Of a DNA stretch of 28,190 bases, positions 14,211 through 22,482 are shown piece after piece; positions within the stretch are counted from its first letter, which is position 1; the number at the start of each line of letters is the position of its first letter. Position numbers and translations under genes: made by a program. The stretch lies in IMG/VR virus record IMGVR_UViG_3300022169_000020, positions 1-28,190 of that record, one strand, 5' to 3'. The DNA is from a virus. The notes beneath the pieces were generated by a model. It ran no database searches, was not told the origin of the DNA, and saw only the letters and a program-made list of their open reading frames with translations.

Positions 14211-14996
14211 ATGAATCAAGAAAGCATTAGTACACACGAAGAACAAACAGAGTCACAAGAACACATCGACGAGATGGTTGCAAAGAGTGACGAACTGGAT
14301 AGGTTAAACGACCCGTCCCAAGGTGATCGACCAGATTGGTTGCCTGAGAAGTTTAAAAACGCAGAACAGATGGCTGAAGCTTATGGTCATCTAGAGAAAA
14401 AGTTAGGCGGGGAAAGTGTAGAGGAAGGCGTTGAGCCTGAAGCTGCACCCGAACCAACTCCACAACAAGAAGCAAGTGACGTTAGAGAAGCAGTAGAAAA
14501 TGCTGGCGTTGATTTTGATTCTTTACAGTCGGAGTATAACGAACAGGGAGGCTTATCTGAAGATGCTTATACTAAGCTCAGTGAAGCTGGCTTCCCACAA
14601 GATTTGGTAAACAGTTGGATACAGGGACAAGAAGCCCTAGCAAACAACTATCAAAAAGCTGTCTATGAAAGTGTAGGCGGTGAACAAGCTTACGGTGACA
14701 TGATTAACTGGGCGGGCGATAACTTATCGGATAACGAAATCGCTGCCTTTGATCGAGCTGTAGGTTCAGGAGACGTTGATATGGTCAAGTTGGCTGTGTC
14801 AGGATTACAAACAAAGTATCAAGCTGCGGAGGGTACAGACCCATCTCTCATAGGTGGACAATCCAGTAACTCAACAGGCGGTAATTATAGTTCTTGGGCA
14901 GAAGTGACCCAAGCTATGAGCGACCCTCGATACAATAGTGATCCAGCATACCGTCAGTCTGTTTCGGCTAAGATAGCTCGAAGCGACATACAATAG
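14211..14996 (+). CDS. Capsid assembly scaffolding protein, T7 gp9-like
   Basis: This 261-aa, strongly acidic protein, rich in Glu, Gln and Ala, lies between portal and capsid where T7 has gp9 (307 aa). It includes RPDWLPEKFKNAEQMAEAYG, a segment typical of podovirus scaffolds (WLPEKFK-AEDLA-AY), then a Pro/Glu-rich linker (EPEAAPEPTPQQ) and a helical central part. The C-terminal portion (SWAEVTQAMSDPRYNSDPAY, then RQSVSAKIARSDI) resembles the capsid-binding end of T7-like scaffolds. It directs assembly of the procapsid and leaves before maturation. A terminator follows 9 bases after the stop. Confidence 0.9.
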   Translation: MNQESISTHEEQTESQEHIDEMVAKSDELDRLNDPSQGDRPDWLPEKFKNAEQMAEAYGHLEKKLGGESVEEGVEPEAAPEPTPQQEASDVREAVENAGVDFDSLQSEYNEQGGLSEDAYTKLSEAGFPQDLVNSWIQGQEALANNYQKAVYESVGGEQAYGDMINWAGDNLSDNEIAAFDRAVGSGDVDMVKLAVSGLQTKYQAAEGTDPSLIGGQSSNSTGGNYSSWAEVTQAMSDPRYNSDPAYRQSVSAKIARSDIQ

Positions 14997-15005
14997 TCTC
15001 TTTAT

Positions 15006-15027
15006 GCCCTCTTCGGAGGGCTTTTTT
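15006..15027 (+). terminator. Rho-independent-type terminator between scaffold and capsid genes
   Basis: A perfect 6-bp stem GCCCTC (15006-15011) and GAGGGC (15016-15021) closes a TTCG tetraloop and is followed by six T. The C(UUCG)G loop is exceptionally stable. It would stop or attenuate transcription arriving from the promoter at 12197, upstream of the capsid gene. Confidence 0.9.
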
Positions 15028-15056
15028 CAGGAACGAAACACAACGATTAATTACCT

Positions 15057-15135
15057 TTGACCCCTGCGGGGACAATCTAAGCGGAAAGATTAAGTGTTAA
15101 GTGACTAAACATTAAACATTCATTTAAACATTTAA
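15057..15135 (+). other. Capsid 5' leader: compact hairpin and AT-rich short repeats
   Basis: The 124-base gap between terminator and capsid ATG holds a hairpin, TTG-A-CCCC (15057-15064), loop TGC, GGGG-A-CAA (15068-15075), without a T-run. After it come two TTAAGTG-like units (15091-15103) and three copies of AAACATT (15107-15113, 15114-15120, 15126-15132). AAAAGG before the ATG serves as ribosome-binding site. No copy of the 19-bp promoter is present. The hairpin could protect a processed 5' end, and the repeats could be a protein-binding or A/U-rich translation-enhancing element. These roles are inference. Confidence 0.5.
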
Positions 15136-15151
15136 CAAAAGGTAAAATATT

Positions 15152-16069
15152 ATGTCTAGCAACTATGCTGCACCCTCACGATTGGGTGAAAACGCTGGTA
15201 CTGGTGCTAACGCCAAGGAACTCTTTCTAAAGACGTTTACGGGCGAAGTCCTTACAGCTTTCAATACTAACAACATCGCAATGCCATTACACCGTGTACG
15301 CACAATCTCTTCAGGTTCTAGCGCACAGTTCCCACTAACAGGTATCGCTACTACTGCAACTCTTGTGGCTGGTAACGAGGTAGTACCAAGTGCTATCGCT
15401 CACAGTGAGAAAGTAGTTAACATCAACGATCTTCTAACTTCTTCCGTTTTCATTGCGAAAATTGATGAAGCAATGAACCACTATGATGTTCGCTCTATCT
15501 ACTCTACTGAGATCGGTACTGCTCTAGCTAAAGCTGCGGATACAGCTGTATTCTCTGCTGTCGCTGCTGCAACTGACGATACTGCTGAGTACGCTCAAGG
15601 TGCTGCCCAGAACAATGCTGATATTGAAATTGCTGGTGCTCCTTCTGCTTCTACTGGTACTGACGTAGCCGATGCTATTTTCAAAGCTCTAGAAGCTCTA
15701 GATACTAAGAACGTAACTGGTGAGAAGTCTGTTGTACTTGATGCAGAAACTTACTACAAAATGTTCTCTGGCTCTAACTCTAACATCGCTGGTGTAATGA
15801 ACAAAGACTTCGGTACAGGTGGTAACTTGAACACTGGTACTGTTCCTTTGATTGGTGGCGCAAAAGTGTATATGTCTAACAACCTACCTTCAGGTTCTAA
15901 AGGCTTAGTATTCACTAAAGATGCTGCTGCAACAGTTAAGCTATTAGACTTAGGCGTTGAATCAGAGTACCAAGTTTCACGACAAGGTACACTAATGGTA
16001 GCTCGTTATGCTATGGGTCACAGCTCATTGCGTCCTGAGTGTGCTGTTAAACTGACTAACGCTTCATAA
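15152..16069 (+). CDS. Major capsid protein, T7 gp10-like (HK97 fold)
   Basis: This 305-aa protein is the expected major capsid protein, by position after scaffold and by sequence. It starts NYAAPSRLGENAGTGANAKE, and TFTGEVLTAFNTNNIAM followed by HRVRTISSGSSAQFPLTG is typical of T7-family capsids. The C-terminal LVFTKDAAATVKLLDLGVES and RYAMGHSSLRPECAV are also family-like. T7 gp10A is 345 aa. Codons are markedly biased to GCT, GGT and CTA/CTT compared with neighbours, consistent with very high expression. It is a monocistronic unit, with terminators on both sides. I see no sign of the T7-style frameshifted long form. Confidence 0.95.
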   Translation: MSSNYAAPSRLGENAGTGANAKELFLKTFTGEVLTAFNTNNIAMPLHRVRTISSGSSAQFPLTGIATTATLVAGNEVVPSAIAHSEKVVNINDLLTSSVFIAKIDEAMNHYDVRSIYSTEIGTALAKAADTAVFSAVAAATDDTAEYAQGAAQNNADIEIAGAPSASTGTDVADAIFKALEALDTKNVTGEKSVVLDAETYYKMFSGSNSNIAGVMNKDFGTGGNLNTGTVPLIGGAKVYMSNNLPSGSKGLVFTKDAAATVKLLDLGVESEYQVSRQGTLMVARYAMGHSSLRPECAVKLTNAS

Positions 16070-16091
16070 GATTAGTTTAGTAAACTTTAAG

Positions 16092-16117
16092 AACACCTCC
16101 TTCGGGGGGTGTTTTTT
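16092..16117 (+). terminator. Terminator after the capsid gene
   Basis: Stem AACACCTCC (16092-16100) pairs with GGGGGTGTT (16105-16113), with one T-G wobble, around a TTCG loop, followed by a T-rich run. It is placed like T7's T-phi terminator, directly after the capsid gene. Partial read-through must supply the tail genes downstream, because no promoter copy follows. Confidence 0.9.
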
Positions 16118-16141
16118 CTTTATTTTTTCATTGAGGTAAAC

Positions 16142-16747
16142 ATGACAACTCCAACAACACAGCTTCAGGCTGTAAACTCTATGCTCTCGACCATTGGCGA
16201 AGCACCAGTCAACAGCTTAAGTTCTGGTTTAGTTGATGCTGAAACGGCTGAGACTGTACTCAATGAAGTTTCAAGAGATGTTCAGTCATTTGGCTGGAAC
16301 TTCAACACTGAGCCAGATGTACCAGCAGCTAAAGATTCTAATGGTAAGATACCACTGGCGGCAAATGTCTTACGGGCTGACCTAGCTAGTTCAGTAAATA
16401 AGTACAGAAGCAACAAGAATGAATACGTACAACGTGGTCTGTTCATGTACGACAAAGTACAACACACAGACATCATCAATAAAGATTTAAAACTAGATAT
16501 TGTCTATATGCTAGACTTCACACAGATACCAGAAGTAGCAAGACGATACATAACAATTAAAGCTGCACGATTATTCCAAGAAAGAGTAGTCGGTAGCGAT
16601 AACCTCTCAGCCATGAACAGAGCTGATGAGCAACAAGCCCTATTCGCTTTGAAGGAAATGGAAAGTGAAAACGGGGACTATAACATATTTGACGATGGAG
16701 GCACGTATAGTGTTCTTGATCGCTCAGTCGGATATAAGGTGATCTAA
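16142..16747 (+). CDS. Tail tubular protein A, T7 gp11-like
   Basis: This 201-aa protein matches the gp11 adaptor that joins the portal to the nozzle. The start [20 protein letters not shown] corresponds to T7 [37 protein letters not shown] corresponds to T7 [34 protein letters not shown] is also typical. The reading frame is open back to a GTG at 16109 within the terminator, but ATG 16142, preceded by GAGGT (16133-16137), is clearly the start. T7 gp11 is 196 aa. The stop overlaps the region just before the gp12-like ATG, with no gap. Confidence 0.95.
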   Translation: [201 protein letters not shown]

Positions 16748-19264
16748 ATGGCTTTAGTTTCTAAAAGCATCCCCAACCTGATTAACGGGGTGTCTCAACA
16801 ATCCCCAAGTCTTCGCTTGGAGAGTCAAGGAGAAGAACAAGAAAACGGTTTATCAGATGTGGTTGACGGTCTTAAGAAACGCCCACCCGCTGAGTTTATA
16901 AAGACTCTTATTAAAGTAGAATCTTTACCAACGCCTGTTTCTGGTATTTATGTTAACTACTTTGGTACTGGAACTCCCGTCACCGCCCCTATATATGCTA
17001 ATGAATACACTTGGCACACTTATAAAAGAAGCGATGATGAGTTGTATACTGTTGCGGTTGAAATTGACCAAGCAGCCCCGATTGTGCTTGTATACGATGA
17101 AGAGGGTAATTTACGCTACCAATCAAATTTTGGTAGTTTTAAACCAAACGGTGATGTGATTAACCTGAACACACACAACACAAGCACCTATCTAGGTAAT
17201 GCGTCTAAACTTAAGTTCACTACAGTTGCAGATGCCACGTTCGTCGTTAACACTGATAAAACAGTAGGTCTTCCCAGCACTAGCCAAGGAGTACTGACAC
17301 ACGATACTAGAAAGTCTTTGGTTTACCTCAAGAGTGTAAATTACGGGAGAAACTATAACGTCACATTACTTAATTCAAGCGGAACTGCTTTTGCGACTAG
17401 GACAACGTCTACAGTAAAACAAATAACTACCGTTAGTACTGGTGATCAAACAATAAATTCAGATGTTCTCAAAACGTCCACAGTAATTAACGGACTGAGG
17501 GGCATCGCATCAGCCGCTGATGTTTCACATGTATATCCAGCTGGCTCTGTTGAATTGCCTTATTTTGTTTTAAGGTCTAATACCTCTCCTTATACAATTA
17601 GAGTTTCAGATGATGACGGGGGTGTGAACCTTAAAGCATTCAGAGGCACTGCTAAATCGTTTACAGACTTACCCAACCAATGCGAGGATGGTTTTGTCTT
17701 AGGCGTTGTAGGAGATAACCAAAAGAAAGAAGACGATTTCTATGTTAAATTTGAAGGTGAAGGTGGTTCAGGTTTTTGGAGAGAGTGTGTAGCTCCTAAT
17801 GTAAATAACGGTATTAACGCTTCCACCATGCCACACCAACTAATACAGAACGCTGACGAAAGTTTCTCATTCCAGCCTATATCTTGGGACAACCGTAAGT
17901 GCGGTGATAATGACACTAACCCTTTCCCTAGTTTTATAGGGAACAAGATAACGGATATATTCTTCCACCGAAACCGCCTAGGTATTCTATCAGGAGAGAA
18001 TGTAATATTTAGTGAGGCAAGCGGCTACTACAACTTCTTCCGCACAACAGTACGCTCCTTATTAGACTCAGACCCTATTGATGTGGCAGTGAGTCAGAAC
18101 GAGGTGTCCGATCTTAAAGCAGCCTTACCTATTCAAGATAACTTACTACTATTCTCAGCTCTAAACCAATTTACGCTTTCATCAGATCAGCTATTAACAC
18201 CAGCAGAGGTAACAATAGAGCAGTCCACAAGGTACGAGAGTGACCTTACGTCTGATCCTGTAGGTTCAGGTACTAGTGTTTTCTTCGCTACACGTAATGG
18301 TGACTATGGTGGGGTAAGAGAGTTTATCACAAAAGATGACGTAGAGGTTAAGGATGCGTTAAACATTACATCCCACGTTCCTAAATATCTTAAAGGAAGA
18401 GTAAGGCAGATGGTTACATCTCCTAACGAAGATATGCTCGTAGCTTTAACAGATGATGGAACTTTTGATTCTAAAAAAGACTTGTATATTTATAAATGGT
18501 ACGACAACGGTCAGGAAAGATTACAAAGCTCGTGGTCTAAATGGACGTTTGATGACCAAGTAACTCACGTATTCTTCACTAACAACTTAATCTACCTTGT
18601 CTTTAGAAATGGTTATTTTGATAAAATTGATTTAACCTATGACACTTCTAAACCGCACCTCGACCATTTAACTATAATAAACAGGGTAATCGCAGCTGCT
18701 GCTAATAATAATGTGGGAGAACCTCCTAAGTGGTATGATCAATTTGCTGGGGACAATTTACAGGCGGTAAGTTTGGACGGGCAGCATTTAGGGCGATACG
18801 CAGCTGCTGATGCAGATTACACGGAACCTTACGCTGCTAGTTCGATTGTTTCTGACGATCTTCTAGAATACTTAGATGATAATGATATATACATAGGCAA
18901 ACCTTATACCTTTAAATACAAACTCTCAGAGCAAGTGTTTAAACCAGTACAGGGTGACGCAACACACTTGGCTAGATTCCAGTTAAGAAAGATTGCCTTT
19001 AACTTTAGTGACACAGGTAGCTTTGAGGTCGCTGTAGAGTCTTTAGGGAAGCCTGTTAAGACCACAGAGTTTACAGGTAATATTCTAGATGCGACTTCCG
19101 TCTTAGATCAAACAAGCATCGTTGACAACGGTTCGTTTGAGGTAGGCGTACAAGCACAAGCATCACAAACAGACATAACAATAACCAACGACACGCACCT
19201 TCCCAGCACGTTCCAAAGTGCAGAGTGGGAGGGGTACATCGTACTACGAAACCAGAGACTCTAA
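16748..19264 (+). CDS. Tail tubular protein B (nozzle), T7 gp12-like
   Basis: This 838-aa protein is homologous to the hexameric tail nozzle. It starts SKSIPNLINGVSQQSPSLRL followed by Glu-Ser-Gln-Gly, the highly conserved opening of this family (T7 gp12 is 794 aa). The central FFHRNRLGILSGENVIFSEA and DSDPIDVAVSQNEVSDLKAA, then PVGSGTSVFFATRNGDYGGV, are the conserved propeller segments. Its ATG directly follows the gp11 stop. The nozzle closes the channel in the virion and helps DNA exit. No unusual feature apart from a somewhat longer length than T7. Confidence 0.95.
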   Translation: MALVSKSIPNLINGVSQQSPSLRLESQGEEQENGLSDVVDGLKKRPPAEFIKTLIKVESLPTPVSGIYVNYFGTGTPVTAPIYANEYTWHTYKRSDDELYTVAVEIDQAAPIVLVYDEEGNLRYQSNFGSFKPNGDVINLNTHNTSTYLGNASKLKFTTVADATFVVNTDKTVGLPSTSQGVLTHDTRKSLVYLKSVNYGRNYNVTLLNSSGTAFATRTTSTVKQITTVSTGDQTINSDVLKTSTVINGLRGIASAADVSHVYPAGSVELPYFVLRSNTSPYTIRVSDDDGGVNLKAFRGTAKSFTDLPNQCEDGFVLGVVGDNQKKEDDFYVKFEGEGGSGFWRECVAPNVNNGINASTMPHQLIQNADESFSFQPISWDNRKCGDNDTNPFPSFIGNKITDIFFHRNRLGILSGENVIFSEASGYYNFFRTTVRSLLDSDPIDVAVSQNEVSDLKAALPIQDNLLLFSALNQFTLSSDQLLTPAEVTIEQSTRYESDLTSDPVGSGTSVFFATRNGDYGGVREFITKDDVEVKDALNITSHVPKYLKGRVRQMVTSPNEDMLVALTDDGTFDSKKDLYIYKWYDNGQERLQSSWSKWTFDDQVTHVFFTNNLIYLVFRNGYFDKIDLTYDTSKPHLDHLTIINRVIAAAANNNVGEPPKWYDQFAGDNLQAVSLDGQHLGRYAAADADYTEPYAASSIVSDDLLEYLDDNDIYIGKPYTFKYKLSEQVFKPVQGDATHLARFQLRKIAFNFSDTGSFEVAVESLGKPVKTTEFTGNILDATSVLDQTSIVDNGSFEVGVQAQASQTDITITNDTHLPSTFQSAEWEGYIVLRNQRL

Positions 19265-19266
19265 AT

Positions 19267-19734
19267 ATGACACACTACTATAGAAAAGCAACATTTCAGG
19301 ATTGTCGAGAACTAGCCCCAGCTATGCGTGAACAAGACGCTAAGGAAGTAATGGCTAGTAATGGGCTTACACCCTTAAGGGCATTACAGGAAAGCTATAA
19401 CGCTTCTGCTCCTGAATGCTTTAGTATCATCCATGAGGATGGTGATGTAGTGGGAATGTTTGGGTTGTCTGATTGTGGTATATTTGCAAGTCCTTGGTTG
19501 TTAGGTTCTCATAAACTACCTGAGACCAAAAAGGTGATGCTACCAGTTTCAGCAAAGTGGGTGGAGGAAAAGAATGACCAACACCCACTCTTGCTTAACT
19601 ACGTACACGCAGAAAATACAGTATCGATGAGATGGTTAAAAGCACTAGGCTTTCAGTTCATCAAACTAGAAAAAGAATACGGAGTAGGAAAACAACCCTT
19701 CTACCAATTTGTGAGGATAAAAGAAAATGTGTGA
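19267..19734 (+). CDS. Internal virion protein A, T7 gp13-like, GNAT-type fold
   Basis: This 155-aa protein sits between nozzle and gp14 as gp13 does in T7. LLNYVHAENTVSMRWLKALG followed by FQF aligns with T7 gp13's LWNYVWVGNTSHIRFLKTIG and AVF. The fold pattern (YYRKATFQDCRELAP start, central strands around FSIIHEDGDVVGMFG, then NYVHAENTVSMRWL) is that of GNAT acetyltransferases, a similarity shared by several phage gp13 proteins. Acetyl-CoA-binding Q/RxxGxG/A is not evident, so catalysis is doubtful. In T7 gp13 is needed for infectivity. ATG 19267 follows the gp12 stop by 2 bases; an upstream ATG at 19225 lies inside gp12 and is unlikely. Confidence 0.85.
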   Translation: MTHYYRKATFQDCRELAPAMREQDAKEVMASNGLTPLRALQESYNASAPECFSIIHEDGDVVGMFGLSDCGIFASPWLLGSHKLPETKKVMLPVSAKWVEEKNDQHPLLLNYVHAENTVSMRWLKALGFQFIKLEKEYGVGKQPFYQFVRIKENV

Positions 19735-20326
19735 TCCAATAACAGCCATAGCTACAATAGCAAGTAGTGGTGCTACAGCCACAGCAGCCGTGGGTTCAAC
19801 AGCAGCGATAGCTAATGTTGCAGCAGCTACAGCAACACTAGGGCAATTCGCTAGTGTGGCTTCAGGTGTAATGGGAGTTGCTTCCGCTTCTCAAGCGCAT
19901 AAAGCTCAAGAAGCACAAGAAGCCTCCAACAGACAGAACGCCCTACAAGCACAAAAAGATGAACAACGACAACTTAACATACAGGCAGCTCAGGAAGACA
20001 CAGCGGCTGCTGAAAAGAAACTACAAACAGATTTAGATACAAGAGAGATGGCGGCACGAGCAACTGTAGCTGGTGGCGAAAGCGGTGCAATCTTAAACAA
20101 CAATGCAGTAATCCAAGACATAGAACGTCAGGGTCTAATTGCTAATACTGTTGTCGATAGAAATTTAGGCAACACCATGCAAGACCTACAAGAACAGCGA
20201 CTAGGTTCTAGATCAAGAACTCAGTCCAGAATCAACTCAGTGTCCAAACCAAGCTCTACAGCGACAGGCTTAAAGATAGGTCAATCAGTCCTAGGGGCTG
20301 CTCAGGACTACAGTAATTATTCATAG
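19727..20326 (+). CDS. Internal virion protein B, T7 gp14-like
   Basis: This 199-aa protein overlaps the gp13-like gene by 8 bases. Its N-terminal 50 residues are Ala/Thr/Val-rich and hydrophobic (AIATIASSGATATAAVGSTA and following). A long Gln/Ala-rich helical region follows (QEAQEASNRQNALQAQKDEQ), and then a conserved-looking RATVAGGESGAIL and NRNLGNTM-like part. T7 gp14 (196 aa) is ejected and forms the outer-membrane channel; the hydrophobic start would fit that. The opening Met-Cys is also found in T7 gp14. The call rests on position, length and composition more than on identity. Confidence 0.88.
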   Translation: MCDPITAIATIASSGATATAAVGSTAAIANVAAATATLGQFASVASGVMGVASASQAHKAQEAQEASNRQNALQAQKDEQRQLNIQAAQEDTAAAEKKLQTDLDTREMAARATVAGGESGAILNNNAVIQDIERQGLIANTVVDRNLGNTMQDLQEQRLGSRSRTQSRINSVSKPSSTATGLKIGQSVLGAAQDYSNYS

Positions 20327-20336
20327 GAAAAACTAA

Positions 20337-22481
20337 ATGGCAACCTCAATAGATAAATCAGTAAATTGGCGTAATGCTGCGGCTGCGCCTGATTATCAGG
20401 TTACTGCTCAACGAGTGGATACATTCGTTCAAGGTGAAAGAAATACCAAAGGTATGCAAGTGGCTGCGGCTCTTGACTCTGCTGCTGGTACTGTTTCACA
20501 AGTTGGTAAGAAACAAATGGCAAAGTTAAGGCAGGAGCAAGAGGCTTCTCTGTCAACAACGAAAGCTCGAGTACAGCAAGAGCTAAAAGACGGCACAATA
20601 AAAAGGATTGAGCAGAGTAAAAACTATACAGTCCTCCCTGAATACTTACGCATACGCTTGGCACAGGGCATTGGTACGGATGATGATGCTGTAATGTATA
20701 ACGATATGCTCACAGCTTATAATAAAGACCCTAACATTGCTCTTACGGATGAAGCCTTAGAGAATTTCTTAGGTCAATACAATGTAGCAGTAGACGGTAA
20801 AGATGGATACAACATACACCGACAAGCAGCACAACTAGACTCTTTAAATAAGAACAAGATAAAGTTTCGTGCCGATGCTCAATCAAAACGCACTGCACAT
20901 AATGAAAGGATGTTAACGGATAGACATACTAAAGATGTGACCAAAATCTTTATGAACGACACTGTTGATGAGGCTGGTAACAAAGTAATACTAACTGGTA
21001 AACAAATGTGGGATAAGGTAACTGAGTTAGATAAAACCTTAACAGGTCTCGATAACACAGCCAAGAATAAAATTTACTTTGAGGTTGCTAAAGAGGTAGC
21101 CGAAACGACAGGTAACACAGATATACTTCAAGATCATAACATAAGTAACACTGATTTTAAGAACCCCTTATTTGGTATTATTAACTCACAAGTTTCTTAT
21201 AAAATGGAACAGCGAGCTAGAGCCACAAAGACTTACACCGATCAACAAACGGCTTTAACAAAAAAGCTAAATTATGATAAAGCAAGAAGCGAAGCTGCAC
21301 AGTCTTTAATTGATACAGGAACTATTAACTTTGATGATATAAAAGACCCAGAGCTTCAGCTTGAATTAGTACAAATAATGCAGCAACCTATAGTAGGTAC
21401 AGAAGCCTCCAATAAAAAGTATAACGAAGTTAAGGATAATGTTCGGTCAATGATCTATGGTATTACACCTTATAAAGGTGATGATGACGTAGTAAGAGAG
21501 CCTAGTATGAGTGATATGCGTAAGCTTATCTATAATACAAAAGGCATGGATATGGCTGAAAAGAAAAAGCTAGATGACGAGTTAGAAGGTTTTTACACAA
21601 TGTCTGGTGTTCTTGAAAGCCCAACGTATAGAAGAGCTGTTGCCCCCTCTATGGTAATGTTACAGAATAACCTGTTCGATACGTTTGATGACGGGTTAGA
21701 CGGCAGTAATGTTCTTGTCGGTCAAATCACCGCACAGATACAAGATGCTTTTGTTAGGCTTTATCAAGAGGCAGAGGCAGACGGAGTTGTGAAATATTCA
21801 GAGGAAGTAACAATCAGAGAAGAGATAGAAAAAGAGGCAGCGAGAATCTTAAAGATTAATAAGGACAATACCAACAGCACTGATAGTTTCAGTAACGCTA
21901 TGTCGGGCATGAACTTTGATGATGACGATGTTGTCGATACAGATGACGTTGTTGTAGAGCCTCCAGTAAAAGAACCCACGCTTAGGCAGGGTATTATAGA
22001 CAAGGATGATCCTAAAGATAACAACCCTAGAATTGAACAGTCTAATACTAAACCTGATGATTATAAAGTAACAGCAAAAGGCGAAACAGCGGCTTACTCT
22101 ATCTCGGATGAAAACTCAGAAAGAAGTGTAAAGATTGAACAAGAAGCAGAGACTGAAGCTACAAAAGCTTATGAATTAATGAGTGATAAATATGGGTTTA
22201 ACGAAGAGTCTGCTACTTTTGATCTAGATACTGAAGTAACGGCTGGCATAGAAGCCGCTATTGAGAAGTTTAACAACAGGACGATCAGAGGCAAGAAGAA
22301 AGCTACCCCAGCTAACGAAGGTAACATACGAAGCATAATAATTGATGAGTTGGGATTGAACAATATTAAGGCTTTCGACTACGGAGATAACTTAGTTACT
22401 CCTGATGATGCTGCTGACACTGCTGGTGAGATAGCTGTTCAAAGGCTTGTAGACCAAATGCTAGAAAAATACGGAGGCTAA
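20337..22481 (+). CDS. Internal virion protein C, T7 gp15-like
   Basis: This 714-aa, charged, largely helical protein is in the gp15 position (T7 gp15 is 747 aa). In T7 it forms the periplasmic part of the DNA ejection tunnel with gp16. Residues about 1-110 (AAAPDYQVTAQRVDTFVQGE and helical region) are family-like for marine T7 relatives. Near residue 520 there is a highly acidic low-complexity linker (MNFDDDDVVDTDDVVVEPP) that separates the helical body from a C-terminal part with GKKKATPANEGNIRSIIIDE. It has no signal peptide or membrane span. It is followed after 1 base by the gp16-like gene. Confidence 0.88.
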   Translation: MATSIDKSVNWRNAAAAPDYQVTAQRVDTFVQGERNTKGMQVAAALDSAAGTVSQVGKKQMAKLRQEQEASLSTTKARVQQELKDGTIKRIEQSKNYTVLPEYLRIRLAQGIGTDDDAVMYNDMLTAYNKDPNIALTDEALENFLGQYNVAVDGKDGYNIHRQAAQLDSLNKNKIKFRADAQSKRTAHNERMLTDRHTKDVTKIFMNDTVDEAGNKVILTGKQMWDKVTELDKTLTGLDNTAKNKIYFEVAKEVAETTGNTDILQDHNISNTDFKNPLFGIINSQVSYKMEQRARATKTYTDQQTALTKKLNYDKARSEAAQSLIDTGTINFDDIKDPELQLELVQIMQQPIVGTEASNKKYNEVKDNVRSMIYGITPYKGDDDVVREPSMSDMRKLIYNTKGMDMAEKKKLDDELEGFYTMSGVLESPTYRRAVAPSMVMLQNNLFDTFDDGLDGSNVLVGQITAQIQDAFVRLYQEAEADGVVKYSEEVTIREEIEKEAARILKINKDNTNSTDSFSNAMSGMNFDDDDVVDTDDVVVEPPVKEPTLRQGIIDKDDPKDNNPRIEQSNTKPDDYKVTAKGETAAYSISDENSERSVKIEQEAETEATKAYELMSDKYGFNEESATFDLDTEVTAGIEAAIEKFNNRTIRGKKKATPANEGNIRSIIIDELGLNNIKAFDYGDNLVTPDDAADTAGEIAVQRLVDQMLEKYGG

Positions 22482-22482
22482 T

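Noticed and set aside
15152-16090. T7-style frameshifted long capsid form
   Set aside because: No slippery site with a useful extension is visible: the capsid stop is followed within a few bases by the terminator.
16109-16141. Longer tail tubular A protein starting at GTG 16109
   Set aside because: The extension is encoded by the terminator T-run, and ATG 16142 has its own SD and matches the T7 start.
16979-16995. ACCGCCCCTATAT as a promoter variant
   Set aside because: It shares the C-run and TATA, but the +1 G and the CTCTAACC part are missing, and it lies inside the nozzle gene.
19263-19283. CTATAG near the gp13-like start as a third phage promoter
   Set aside because: It matches only about 11 of 19 positions, lacks the C-run and lies inside the coding sequence.
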